From Methanosarcinales archaeon (GTDB lineage: Archaea > Halobacteriota > Methanosarcinia > Methanosarcinales > Methanogasteraceae): DNA of 5,643 bases. Positions within the stretch are counted from its first letter, which is position 1. Each line of letters begins with the position of its first letter. The stretch is from the NCBI GenBank assembly GCA_030640725.1, contig DAOWIV010000148.1, forward strand, positions 1 through 5,643. The letters run 5' to 3'. The notes under the pieces are model-generated. The model saw only the letters and a list, made by a program, of their open reading frames with translations, searched no databases and had not been told where the DNA came from. The translations under genes were made by a program, and so were the position numbers. Below are positions 1 to 5,240 of the stretch, piece by piece.

Positions 1-1046
1 TATGTGTCAGTCACGAAGTCCAGACCCTTGCCTGCAAACGCCTGCTGCTCGGACTTCTTCCCGAGTTTGAGCTGGAGATTGATCTGTTCCTTCCAGTAAT
101 CGGTATCGAACCTCGGATCTGTGAGTTCGCTCTTCAGCGCGGCGATATCCTGATCGGTCAGTTTGTCTGTTGAGAGCGAGTACTCCACGATATCGGACGG
201 CTGCACGCCAAGAAACATCGCTCGTGGCGCAGCAAGATACTCAGAGAGGTGTGCGCTCTTAATCGACCCGTAGGCAACGCTCGCATAGATCCTGTAGCTC
301 CATGGGTCGCCGTCCGTGAAGACGACGACAGGGAGCGACAACTCCTCGCTGAGCCGTTTTACCATGCGGCGGGTGCTTCTTGCTGGCTGCCCCTTCAGGT
401 GCACCAGAATCGCATTATACTTCTCATCAAACCCGTTCTCGATTAATCTGGCGTACATACCGCCGGTCTCAATCGCAACGACGAGCTTTGCATCGTGATC
501 CTTAAATTTGACATTGTCCACACTGAATGGGATCTGGTAGCCGCTCTCGCCGACGTCCTCCTGACAATGGATGGGGCGGTCACCCCGTTTCGTCTTTTCG
601 GTTATGCTGATCGGTCCGAACATCGTTGCCCCGTCCTCCTCGGGGCGGATGTGAAAGTCCTCACGCTGCAGGGTGGTGACGATCTCGAGATCCTCGATCA
701 GCCTGTCGCTCTCTGATTGCTGCCTGAATTTTGCGATATCCCAGTTCTCTGATATGTAATAGAGTTCTCGGAGCGTGGATCCTCGATTTCGCCGTAGATG
801 CTCGGTTATCAGCAGTTCTATCGAATACGCCATCTTCAACAGGTGATACGCACCTTTGACAGTCTTTGCGCTCCTCATGCTGGTCTGATCGCCATACACC
901 CAGACCTCGCTCGTCTCGTTGTACTCGATATTCTTCTTCGTTCTCGTGGGTATCTTAACGCCCGGGATCGTTCCGTTCTCAAACTGGTCATAAAGGTCTT
1001 CTACAATCTCAAGCAGCGTCTTCTCTGCAATGTGATTTTCTGTCAT
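1..1046 (-). CDS. top6A: DNA topoisomerase VI subunit A (3' end cut by window edge)
   Basis: Spo11/Top6A-family subunit of type IIB topoisomerase. With Top6B it forms an A2B2 enzyme that passes duplexes through an ATP-dependent double-strand break and relaxes supercoils. My minus-strand translation is open for 348 codons from the ATG at 1044-1046. The 5Y-CAP (winged-helix) part carries RELYY at residues 93-97; by analogy with Spo11 the second tyrosine (Tyr97) should attack DNA. The Toprim part carries IETGGM with Glu193 and DGDPW with Asp245 and Asp247, the Mg2+ ligands. Family members are roughly 360-370 residues, so only a short C-terminal tail should be missing. A Shine-Dalgarno-like GAAGGA sits 5 nt before the ATG. 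The upstream neighbour is a hicA-like toxin gene 81 bp away, not top6B. Family assignment is very secure. Confidence 0.96.
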   Translation of the reverse strand, partial: MTENHIAEKTLLEIVEDLYDQFENGTIPGVKIPTRTKKNIEYNETSEVWVYGDQTSMRSAKTVKGAYHLLKMAYSIELLITEHLRRNRGSTLRELYYISENWDIAKFRQQSESDRLIEDLEIVTTLQREDFHIRPEEDGATMFGPISITEKTKRGDRPIHCQEDVGESGYQIPFSVDNVKFKDHDAKLVVAIETGGMYARLIENGFDEKYNAILVHLKGQPARSTRRMVKRLSEELSLPVVVFTDGDPWSYRIYASVAYGSIKSAHLSEYLAAPRAMFLGVQPSDIVEYSLSTDKLTDQDIAALKSELTDPRFDTDYWKEQINLQLKLGKKSEQQAFAGKGLDFVTDT

Positions 1047-1051
1047 GTTAT

Positions 1052-1057
1052 TCCTTC
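1052..1057 (-). promoter_or_regulatory. Shine-Dalgarno site of top6A
   Basis: On the minus strand GAAGGA lies 5 nt before the ATG at 1046. It supports that start and implies a leadered mRNA, unlike the neighbouring genes, which look leaderless. Confidence 0.6.
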
Positions 1058-1096
1058 TCGCCTGATGGGCGGTTTTGGTGTTTCAGAGCCGAGTAT

Positions 1097-1106
1097 CATT
1101 ATTAAA
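1097..1106 (-). promoter_or_regulatory. possible TATA box for top6A
   Basis: On the minus strand an A/T-rich TTTAATAATG lies about 55 nt before the top6A ATG, in the hicA-top6A gap. It would place a transcription start near 1075 and leave a leader of about 30 nt that contains the Shine-Dalgarno site. This is a pattern match only; read-through from hicBA is equally possible. Confidence 0.3.
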
Positions 1107-1127
1107 TCGTCTGTCTGGTATTTCATT

Positions 1128-1379
1128 TTATTTTGAAATCTTTAGCCGTTTTAAATCTTGATCAATCCATTTAGCCTGTTTTTCTACCATCGTTTTCAAT
1201 GTTTTTGGAGGAAAAGTATCGCTTGAACCATGAAATGAAACTGTGACTTTTCTTCCATCAGGATGATAATATCTTTGGTGACTCCCCTTTTGAGATCGGA
1301 GATAGAATCCATCACGAGAAAGAGCGGAGACGATTTCACTGGCAGTTATGTTTCGCAGCTTGCTGTAATCGATCGGCAT
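1128..1379 (-). CDS. hicA: HicA-family mRNA interferase toxin
   Basis: Small YcfA/HicA-type toxin of 83 residues with a double-stranded-RNA-binding-like fold, predicted to cleave mRNA independently of translation or at the ribosome. The protein has the family layout: an N-terminal helix region (SEIVSALSRDGFYL, about 14-27), then the KGSHQRY segment with His34 as the expected catalytic residue, then HPDGRKVTVSFHG (39-51) and the TLKTMVEKQAKW helix. The length is typical. The ATG shares one base with the hicB stop (TGATG), so translation is probably coupled. The order here is antitoxin first, toxin second, opposite to the E. coli hicAB arrangement but common elsewhere. No key residue is missing, so the toxin looks intact. 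Confidence 0.9.
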   Translation of the reverse strand: MPIDYSKLRNITASEIVSALSRDGFYLRSQKGSHQRYYHPDGRKVTVSFHGSSDTFPPKTLKTMVEKQAKWIDQDLKRLKISK

Positions 1380-1645
1380 CAGGCTGTTACCATTACTCTT
1401 GGTTCAGAGAAAATCTGAACTTCCTTTTCTGGAGCTTCAGGTAGGCGTTCCCCGTCTTCGATGAGTTCTTCTATTATCATTTCAACTACTTCTCTTATAT
1501 TTTTTAATGCTTCTTCTCTGGTATACCCCCATGTAGCGCCCCCAATATCCTCAAGGACTGGGCAGTAAGCATGCCATCGATCTTCATCCGGTTCGACCAC
1601 CACTCTGAAAAGATAAGTTCTCGTCTCTGATTCGCCTTTAATCAT
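1379..1645 (-). CDS. hicB: HicB-family (UPF0150-like) antitoxin
   Basis: Antitoxin partner of the adjacent HicA. The chosen protein has 88 residues: a partial RNase H-like HicB domain with FRVVVEPDEDRWHAYCP, then the GATWGYTREEALKNIREVVEM helix typical of the family, and an acidic tail. It ends at IFSEPRVMVTA with no ribbon-helix-helix or HTH domain, so it probably neutralises the toxin by binding and may not repress DNA by itself. The frame is open to a GTG at 1711, with ATGs at 1672, 1666 and 1645. I chose 1645 because a BRE+TATA-like CGAAACTTATATA lies 27-39 nt upstream, fitting a leaderless mRNA, and because the conserved domain starts just after it. The ATG at 1672 overlaps that box; it remains an alternative using a weaker TTTTAAG further up. 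Confidence 0.85.
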   Translation of the reverse strand: MIKGESETRTYLFRVVVEPDEDRWHAYCPVLEDIGGATWGYTREEALKNIREVVEMIIEELIEDGERLPEAPEKEVQIFSEPRVMVTA

Positions 1646-1671
1646 GTATATGTTGCTTACCTGCATTTTCA

Positions 1672-1684
1672 TATATAAGTTTCG
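1672..1684 (-). promoter_or_regulatory. BRE/TATA promoter of hicBA
   Basis: On the minus strand CGAAACTTATATA combines a purine-rich BRE-like element with a TATA box. The box lies 27-34 nt before the ATG at 1645, as expected for a leaderless archaeal transcript. It separates hicBA from mobA, which ends 58 bp further upstream. Confidence 0.6.
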
Positions 1685-1732
1685 ATTCCTGCTTAAAATC
1701 AGTCTCAGCACCAGAGTAACTTGACAGCCCCG

Positions 1733-1745
1733 TGAAACGTTTTCA
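1733..1745 (-). repeat. small inverted repeat over the mobA stop codon
   Basis: TGAAA and TTTCA arms (1733-1737 and 1741-1745) flank a 3-nt loop and include the mobA TGA. It could form a weak 5-bp hairpin at the mRNA end. There is no good T-run directly after it on the minus strand, so a terminator role is doubtful. Confidence 0.3.
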
Positions 1746-2342
1746 TGCCATCACCCCAAGATCCTCCGGATAATTCACATTCAGGAACGTGCGCAGATCA
1801 GGATCGAACCTGCGCAGTAACTCTGTTGGTACAAAAACCGTCCGACCAAGAAGGGATATTGCTGAACGGACGGTACGCTTCCTGCTTTCCGTAACACTCT
1901 GGCACGCACGTATCATCGGTCTGCCATACACGGCATGGAGTGGTTCAAGCGTCCCATCAGGGTGCCTCGGGATTGCGGCATCACCATCATGTTCCTCTGC
2001 GCACCCAAAGAGCGCATCGATGACGTCAGGATTGACATAAGGCAGATCACATGCAAGACAGACCGAATATTCTGATTTTGATGCGAGCAGTCCTGCAAGA
2101 ATTCCTGCAATCGGTCCATATCCGATAACCGAATCGTAAACGACCATTAAATCATTAGGGATCGCTTCCGTGATGCACATCCCCTGTGCCGGATCACGGG
2201 CAGCGATAATGATCTCATCCACGACCGGTGACACACGCTGAATCACCTTTGCGATCATGGGCATGCCATCAATTGTGAGCATCGCTTTGTCGCTTCCGAA
2301 ACGGGCACTTCTACCGCCACACAGGATGATTGCTGTCCTCAT
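1743..2342 (-). CDS. mobA: molybdenum cofactor guanylyltransferase
   Basis: Transfers GMP from GTP to Mo- or W-molybdopterin to give the guanine-dinucleotide cofactor. In methanogens this cofactor is used by enzymes such as formylmethanofuran dehydrogenase and formate dehydrogenase. The 199 residues are full length and form one Rossmann-like nucleotidyltransferase domain. They show the GTP-binding signature GGRSARFGSDK (9-19), GPIAGI (76-81), the metal-binding CDLP with Asp99, EPLHAVY (133-139) and the MobA-type FLNVNYPED near the C terminus. The last motif favours MobA over the cytidylyltransferase MocA. The ATG at 2342 opens directly into the first beta strand (RTAIILCGG), so the start is firm. 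There is no Shine-Dalgarno site; a weak TATTGATC centred about 26 nt upstream could drive a leaderless mRNA. No other cofactor gene is adjacent. Specificity by homology only. Confidence 0.9.
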   Translation of the reverse strand: MRTAIILCGGRSARFGSDKAMLTIDGMPMIAKVIQRVSPVVDEIIIAARDPAQGMCITEAIPNDLMVVYDSVIGYGPIAGILAGLLASKSEYSVCLACDLPYVNPDVIDALFGCAEEHDGDAAIPRHPDGTLEPLHAVYGRPMIRACQSVTESRKRTVRSAISLLGRTVFVPTELLRRFDPDLRTFLNVNYPEDLGVMA

Positions 2343-2485
2343 AGATAATATTTGCCTACCCTCTGATCAATACCCGCCGTCTGACAGTTTTGCTGCCCTT
2401 TCCAAACAAAGCACCTGTTTTATTTCTGGCTACCGTATGAAGAGGGGTGGTGGCGGTTGTCTATATGTCATCCGCGATTTCGCGA

Positions 2486-2493
2486 TATATAAG
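2486..2493 (+). promoter_or_regulatory. TATA box with no gene assigned downstream
   Basis: TATATAAG preceded by CGCGA is a good archaeal TATA-like element on the plus strand, away from any gene start on that strand. Transcription would begin near 2515-2518. The reverse strand (CTTATATA) is also TATA-like, so its direction is uncertain. Confidence 0.45.
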
Positions 2494-2515
2494 GCTAACG
2501 ATCAATATACTACAG

Positions 2516-2570
2516 CACCGGCATAAACTGCGATTTTCGGGACATTTGAAAAGCCCATATTGTGGCGGTG
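2516..2570 (+). repeat. imperfect inverted repeat, possible RNA stem
   Basis: CACCGGCATAA at 2516-2526 pairs with TTGTGGCGGTG at 2560-2570: 10 of 11 positions pair if one G-T wobble is allowed, with a central G/G mismatch. The 33-nt loop can form a further GGG/CCC pairing (2539-2541 with 2554-2556). The left arm starts where the TATA box at 2486 would place a transcript's 5' end. Confidence 0.4.
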
Positions 2571-2702
2571 TAAAGTATAACTCATCTTTCAAAGATCCGC
2601 CCAAAAACGATACTTACCAAGCCTCTTCAGGCAGTCCCCACCAAACATTAGTCGAGTATATGCTGATTCTGACTAATCTATACCATAAATCGCCCCAAAT
2701 CC

Positions 2703-2763
2703 GGGAGCGAGAACAACCTCGCCGCCCAGGATCGGGTGTCGCCGATGCCACATAGATTTATGT
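2703..2763. repeat. three consecutive small hairpins
   Basis: Hairpin 1 is GCGAG/CTCGC with a 6-nt loop (2707-2722), extendable by GGG/CCC at 2703-2705 and 2725-2727. Hairpin 2 is ATCGG/CCGAT (2731-2746). Hairpin 3 is ACATA/TATGT with a 4-nt loop (2750-2763). They lie just beyond the vapC-like stop codon, so they could be the 3' end of that mRNA or the end of a plus-strand RNA. Confidence 0.4.
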
Positions 2764-2769
2764 CCGATA

Positions 2770-3273
2770 TCATGGATTCCACACCTCTATAAAATCGACC
2801 CGTTCAAAATCCGAATCATTCGACGCAATGTGTTTGACTCCCAATCGTTTCATGACTGCTACGTGATACGAATCAGTGGTCATCAGCCCAAATTCAGATC
2901 CCAAATCCACGGACATGTTAAAATCGTCAATCCGCACATCTTCAACCCTTAATCCAAAGAGCGTACTGACATAATCCCTAAATTCCTCGACAATCTCATA
3001 ACAGGTCCTGGTGAACGTTTTATCCTTTAGTTCCTCACGTATCTTCCAAAATCGATCAGTGTCTAATAATTCACCAGCTTTTGCGATTAACAATTTGTAC
3101 GAGACCTCGTTAAGCACCACGGACGTTGTAACTGCCTTAATTTCCATATACTCTACCCGTTCAAGAAAATCGATGCAGGCACGCCCATACGTCGGCTCGC
3201 TCTGGGATACGTAAATAAAAATATTTGCATCGATAAATATGCTTTCAGATAGATTAAAATCATCGAGTTTCAT
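2770..3273 (-). CDS. PIN-domain ribonuclease toxin (VapC-like)
   Basis: Predicted Mg2+-dependent endoribonuclease of the PIN fold, the toxin half of a VapBC-type pair. VapC proteins characteristically cut tRNA or rRNA loops; the target here is unknown. The 167 residues span one PIN domain with the expected acidic residues: Asp15 in FIDANIFIY, Glu56 in SVVLNEV, Asp134 in TTDSYHVA and Asp153 in SNDSDF. All four are present, so it looks catalytically intact. At 167 residues it is longer than many VapCs (about 130); the extra length lies in a charged helical middle section (about 70-120). The gene starts 9 nt after the antitoxin stop with no clear Shine-Dalgarno site, consistent with co-translation from one mRNA. 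The ATG at 3273 is the first one before the PIN core. Confidence 0.88.
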   Translation of the reverse strand: MKLDDFNLSESIFIDANIFIYVSQSEPTYGRACIDFLERVEYMEIKAVTTSVVLNEVSYKLLIAKAGELLDTDRFWKIREELKDKTFTRTCYEIVEEFRDYVSTLFGLRVEDVRIDDFNMSVDLGSEFGLMTTDSYHVAVMKRLGVKHIASNDSDFERVDFIEVWNP

Positions 3274-3282
3274 GAGAGCCCA

Positions 3283-3501
3283 TTAATCATCCAGCAGATG
3301 CATATAATAAGCTTCATCAAGCTGTTCTACTGATAGCGGGGATTTTTGCAGGGCGCCTGCAAACCGTCTGGTGTTGCTTGCGGATTGCAGGATTATAGCA
3401 TGTTTTGTGATATGTACTTTTGGAATTCCGTTGATCCCTGCCTCCTCCAATATGCTCGTTGGAACGAGTATTCCTTCTGGTTTTTGGATTGTGGTCTGCA
3501 T
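3283..3501 (-). CDS. AbrB/MazE-like antitoxin (VapB-like)
   Basis: Small antitoxin paired with the PIN toxin downstream. The 72-residue protein begins with a swapped-hairpin AbrB-like region (TIQKPEGILVPTSILEEAGI, then VHITKHAIILQS), which normally dimerises and binds the operon promoter. It ends with an acidic helix (SVEQLDEAYYMHLLDD) suited to gripping the toxin. The family match is by pattern and position, not a strong signature. The frame extends to ATG 3510 and GTG 3522. I chose ATG 3501 because the TATA-like TTATAAT (3524-3530) is centred 26 nt upstream, right for a leaderless mRNA, and because the domain starts there. If VapB-like, it probably autoregulates through that promoter. Confidence 0.78.
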   Translation of the reverse strand: MQTTIQKPEGILVPTSILEEAGINGIPKVHITKHAIILQSASNTRRFAGALQKSPLSVEQLDEAYYMHLLDD

Positions 3502-3523
3502 ATTTATCATTCCAACCTGCACG

Positions 3524-3533
3524 ATTATAATTC
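3524..3533 (-). promoter_or_regulatory. TATA box of the vapBC-like operon
   Basis: On the minus strand GAATTATAAT contains TTATAAT centred about 26 nt before ATG 3501. This fits a leaderless transcript and is why the shorter antitoxin start was preferred. An AbrB-like antitoxin would be expected to bind around here. Confidence 0.55.
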
Positions 3534-3545
3534 TATCGCCTCAGC

Positions 3546-3600
3546 CACAGCCTTGGGGATTACATGGCTTGCATCAGCGGGCAGCGAAGGGGCGGCTGTG
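3546..3600. repeat. CACAGCC/GGCTGTG inverted repeat
   Basis: Perfect 7-nt arms at 3546-3552 and 3594-3600 with 41 nt between them, in the spacer between the dockerin remnant and the vapBC promoter. It could be chance in this G/C-rich stretch. No function is assigned. Confidence 0.3.
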
Positions 3601-3634
3601 TCCGCGTGACCCGGGTTGCATGGTATTCTGCGTG

Positions 3635-3790
3635 TCAGAGCGTGATTGCGCCAGCCGCCGCCTGCAGGATCATTAGCGCATCGAGCGAGGTGATGCGGCG
3701 GTCACCATCGATGTCTGCGACAGGGTCCCAGCCACCGGTGGCTGCGAGATGGAGCGCGATTGCGGCGTCGGCGGAGTTGAGGTTGCCTAC
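3635..3790 (-). pseudogene. truncated dockerin (EF-hand-like) domain, C-terminal remnant
   Basis: The minus strand reads about 51 residues, from VGNLNSADAAIALHLAATGG to LDALMILQAAAGAITL and then TGA. This is the C-terminal end of a type I dockerin-like module, as found on secreted or surface proteins of methanogens and related archaea. The second calcium loop is complete (DIDGDRRITSLD, acidic residues at positions 1, 3, 5 and 12). The first loop is cut: similarity begins partway through it, at GNLNSAD, exactly where the CGATTTTTT palindrome (3790-3810) begins. The frame stays open only to a TAA at 3887-3889 and contains no ATG, GTG or TTG before the dockerin part. The parent protein, signal peptide and first half-loop are gone, so this is a gene fragment rather than a working gene. 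Confidence 0.75.
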
Positions 3791-3810
3791 GATTTTTTCA
3801 CAAAAAATCG
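3790..3810. repeat. perfect palindrome CGATTTTTT / AAAAAATCG
   Basis: Nine-base arms (3790-3798 and 3802-3810) around a 3-nt CAC loop. On either strand it gives a stem followed by or containing a run of six T, so it may act as a bidirectional transcription terminator. It also sits precisely at the broken edge of the dockerin remnant, which suggests a recombination or insertion scar. Confidence 0.6.
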
Positions 3811-3904
3811 AGTAAAAACTGCCCTTCGGGTGGGGCTGGCAATATACTTTTTCGTAAATGAAAATGGTGCATAGAATGGCTGGACGTTATAGTGTATATG
3901 CCAT

Positions 3905-3919
3905 GAAAAACCGTTTTTC
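3905..3919 (-). terminator. probable terminator after aroB'
   Basis: On the minus strand GAAAAAC and GTTTTTC arms flank one base, about 50 nt after the aroB' TAG, and give a T5 run at the 3' side. More T-runs follow further down (near 3802-3818), matching the oligo-T termination used by archaea. Confidence 0.5.
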
Positions 3920-3969
3920 CATAGATAGCAGCTGCCACCACCGTTTTCGAGATCGCCCCACACGATGCA

Positions 3970-5115
3970 CTACTTCTCGATGATCGTCTCATCGATCTTC
4001 ATGCCAAAGTGCCGCGCCGAATCCTCGAAGTGAACGAGCACCTCGTCACCCACTTTCAGATTTGCGATCGATATCGGAGCACCGTCCGCGCCAACGAGTT
4101 TGATCGTCTCGGCATTCTGCAGAAGCGTCTTTATCACAGTCCCATCGACGTCAGCCTCGACAAGCGTCAGAGGTCGCCTCTCGATCTTGACCCTCCCGAC
4201 AATCGCATCCTTCTGCTCACCATCTGCATTGATCGTGGTCACCAGATCGCCTGCGCCGAGTTCTGAGAGGTACCGCGTCTTCTCGCCGACCCGCACATAC
4301 GCATGTACTGCGCCCGCATTGACCCGAAACGGACGTGACGCCACGTAAGGACTGTCCTCTGCCTCTGATTGCACCAGAAAGAGCCCGTTTGACTGTGATC
4401 CGACAAGCATTCCCTCTCCGACCGTCATCAGCGAGCAGGTATCCACGCAGACCCGGTCACCCATGCCCACCGGTTTGACCGCGGTCACCCGCGCCACCTG
4501 CAGCGGAACCGCCGACGTACCAGCGCGTTCGACAGTGCCTGTGATGCGCTTGATCTCTGACGGATCATCAGTATCTATCAGAATGCCGTCTGATCCGTGC
4601 TCGAGCGTCTCAAGAGCGACTTTTGCCTCCTCAGAATCACGGACTCCGGCTATGATCTTCACGTCTTCTTCAAAGAGTCCTGCGATCAGGTTTTCGAGTG
4701 GAATCACCTTCCAGTCTGTGCCTACCATGATCAGGTAGTCACAAACACGCCCGAGTTCGGCTGCGAACCGCTCGTACTCCTTGTTCTGTATGACAACGTA
4801 TCCGGCAACCGTCTTTCCTTCGGAAGATAATTTCTGCGCCGTGATAATGTCCATCGATCCGGTTAAATCAGTTGGAAGCGGATTTGTCCCGTCCCCTTCC
4901 CCACCCACACCGACAACAACGATGTCAGGCATTTCAGACACCTCGCGCGGCAGCGGTGACGCCACCATAATATCCCCAAGCTCGCGGACCTTCGCGATGT
5001 GATCCTCCGATGTGAGCACGCATTCCACACCGGATTCGAGACTTGTTGTGATTCTATCCTTCTGCGCATCCCAGTTGCCCGCGTCCGCCTTGATCCACGT
5101 CATCTTCGATTTCAT
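3970..5115 (-). CDS. aroB': 3-dehydroquinate synthase II, archaeal (ADH pathway)
   Basis: Converts 2-amino-3,7-dideoxy-D-threo-hept-6-ulosonate with NAD+ to 3-dehydroquinate, releasing ammonia. This is the second step of the archaeal shikimate route that bypasses DAHP and is known from Methanocaldococcus MJ1249. The 381 residues match the family length. Signatures seen are WIKAD at the N terminus (7-11), DWKVIPLENLIA (134-145), RVCVDTCSLM plus GEGMLVGS (221-240), SRPFRVNAGAVHAYV (260-274), RYLSELGAGD (281-290) and VGRVKIERRPL (306-316). The protein should be cytosolic. Start codons at 5115 and 5103 are both possible: the family often begins just before WIKAD, so 5103 fits equally well. ATG 5115 lies 3 nt after the tRNA-Ala 3' end with no Shine-Dalgarno site, which implies one shared transcript. 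The partner aldolase gene (aroA'-type) is not in the window. Confidence 0.95.
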   Translation of the reverse strand: MKSKMTWIKADAGNWDAQKDRITTSLESGVECVLTSEDHIAKVRELGDIMVASPLPREVSEMPDIVVVGVGGEGDGTNPLPTDLTGSMDIITAQKLSSEGKTVAGYVVIQNKEYERFAAELGRVCDYLIMVGTDWKVIPLENLIAGLFEEDVKIIAGVRDSEEAKVALETLEHGSDGILIDTDDPSEIKRITGTVERAGTSAVPLQVARVTAVKPVGMGDRVCVDTCSLMTVGEGMLVGSQSNGLFLVQSEAEDSPYVASRPFRVNAGAVHAYVRVGEKTRYLSELGAGDLVTTINADGEQKDAIVGRVKIERRPLTLVEADVDGTVIKTLLQNAETIKLVGADGAPISIANLKVGDEVLVHFEDSARHFGMKIDETIIEK

Positions 5116-5118
5116 CTA

Positions 5119-5191
5119 TGGACTCGCTGGGACTCGAACCCAGGGCCTTCGCCTTGCAAAGGCGACGATCTTCCAGCTGATCTACGAGCCC
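5119..5191 (-). tRNA. tRNA-Ala(UGC)
   Basis: The 73-nt minus-strand sequence folds fully as a tRNA. The acceptor stem is GGGCTCG/CGAGTCC with the G3-U70 wobble that marks alanine tRNAs. The D arm is GATC/GATC with GG in the loop. The anticodon arm is TCGCC, TTTGCAA, GGCGA, giving anticodon TGC. The variable loop is 5 nt, the T arm is CTGGG-TTCGAGT-CCCAG, and the discriminator is A73. CCA is not encoded and there is no intron. The tRNA is transcribed toward aroB', whose first ATG follows 3 nt after A73. Confidence 0.97.
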
Positions 5192-5221
5192 GTCGTAGTG
5201 GTACACTTCTGATGTGCATTG

Positions 5222-5229
5222 ATTTAAAG
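5222..5229 (-). promoter_or_regulatory. TATA box of the tRNA-Ala/aroB' unit
   Basis: On the minus strand CTTTAAAT is centred about 35 nt before the tRNA 5' end, preceded by ATAC. Transcription would start near 5200, leaving a short 5' leader for RNase P removal. No separate promoter fits between the tRNA and aroB', so this element probably serves both. Confidence 0.55.
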
Positions 5230-5240
5230 GTATCTAAATC

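Larger units (their letters stand above)
2343..2769. other. gene-free region with promoter-like and hairpin-forming sequence
   Basis: This 427-bp gap between mobA and the vapC-like gene has no convincing coding frame on either strand. It holds CGCGATTTCGCG followed at once by a plus-strand TATA box (2486-2493). Next is an imperfect inverted repeat with 11-nt arms (2516-2526 and 2560-2570), beginning about where transcription from that box would start. Near the right end are three successive small hairpins: GCGAG/CTCGC (2707-2722), ATCGG/CCGAT (2731-2746) and ACATA/TATGT (2750-2763). I do not recognise a known RNA family here. It may encode a noncoding RNA or be decayed accessory DNA. Confidence 0.5.

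Noticed and set aside
2447..2755. Plus-strand open frame of 102 codons in the mobA-vapC gap
   Set aside because: It begins with GTG, has no Shine-Dalgarno site, shows no recognisable domain and has a low-complexity-like composition. The TATA box at 2486 lies inside it, so it is more likely chance.
2343..2769. RNase P RNA, SRP 7S RNA or a box C/D RNA in the gap
   Set aside because: I found none of the conserved RNase P or SRP cores, and no pair of proper C (RUGAUGA) and D (CUGA) boxes at the right spacing.
3838..3902. GGCAATATAC ... GTATATGCC possible terminal inverted repeats of a small element
   Set aside because: The arms are short and imperfect, there are no flanking target duplications, and nothing coding lies between them. 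Not enough to call a mobile element.
3903..3980. Plus-strand ATG opening a frame of about 25 codons
   Set aside because: It starts in the terminator hairpin and ends inside aroB'. There is no promoter with correct spacing and no similarity.
3798..3992. Minus-strand 64-codon open frame overlapping the aroB' end
   Set aside because: It overlaps the aroB' 3' end, has no recognisable motif and runs through the terminator hairpin. It is probably an accidental frame.
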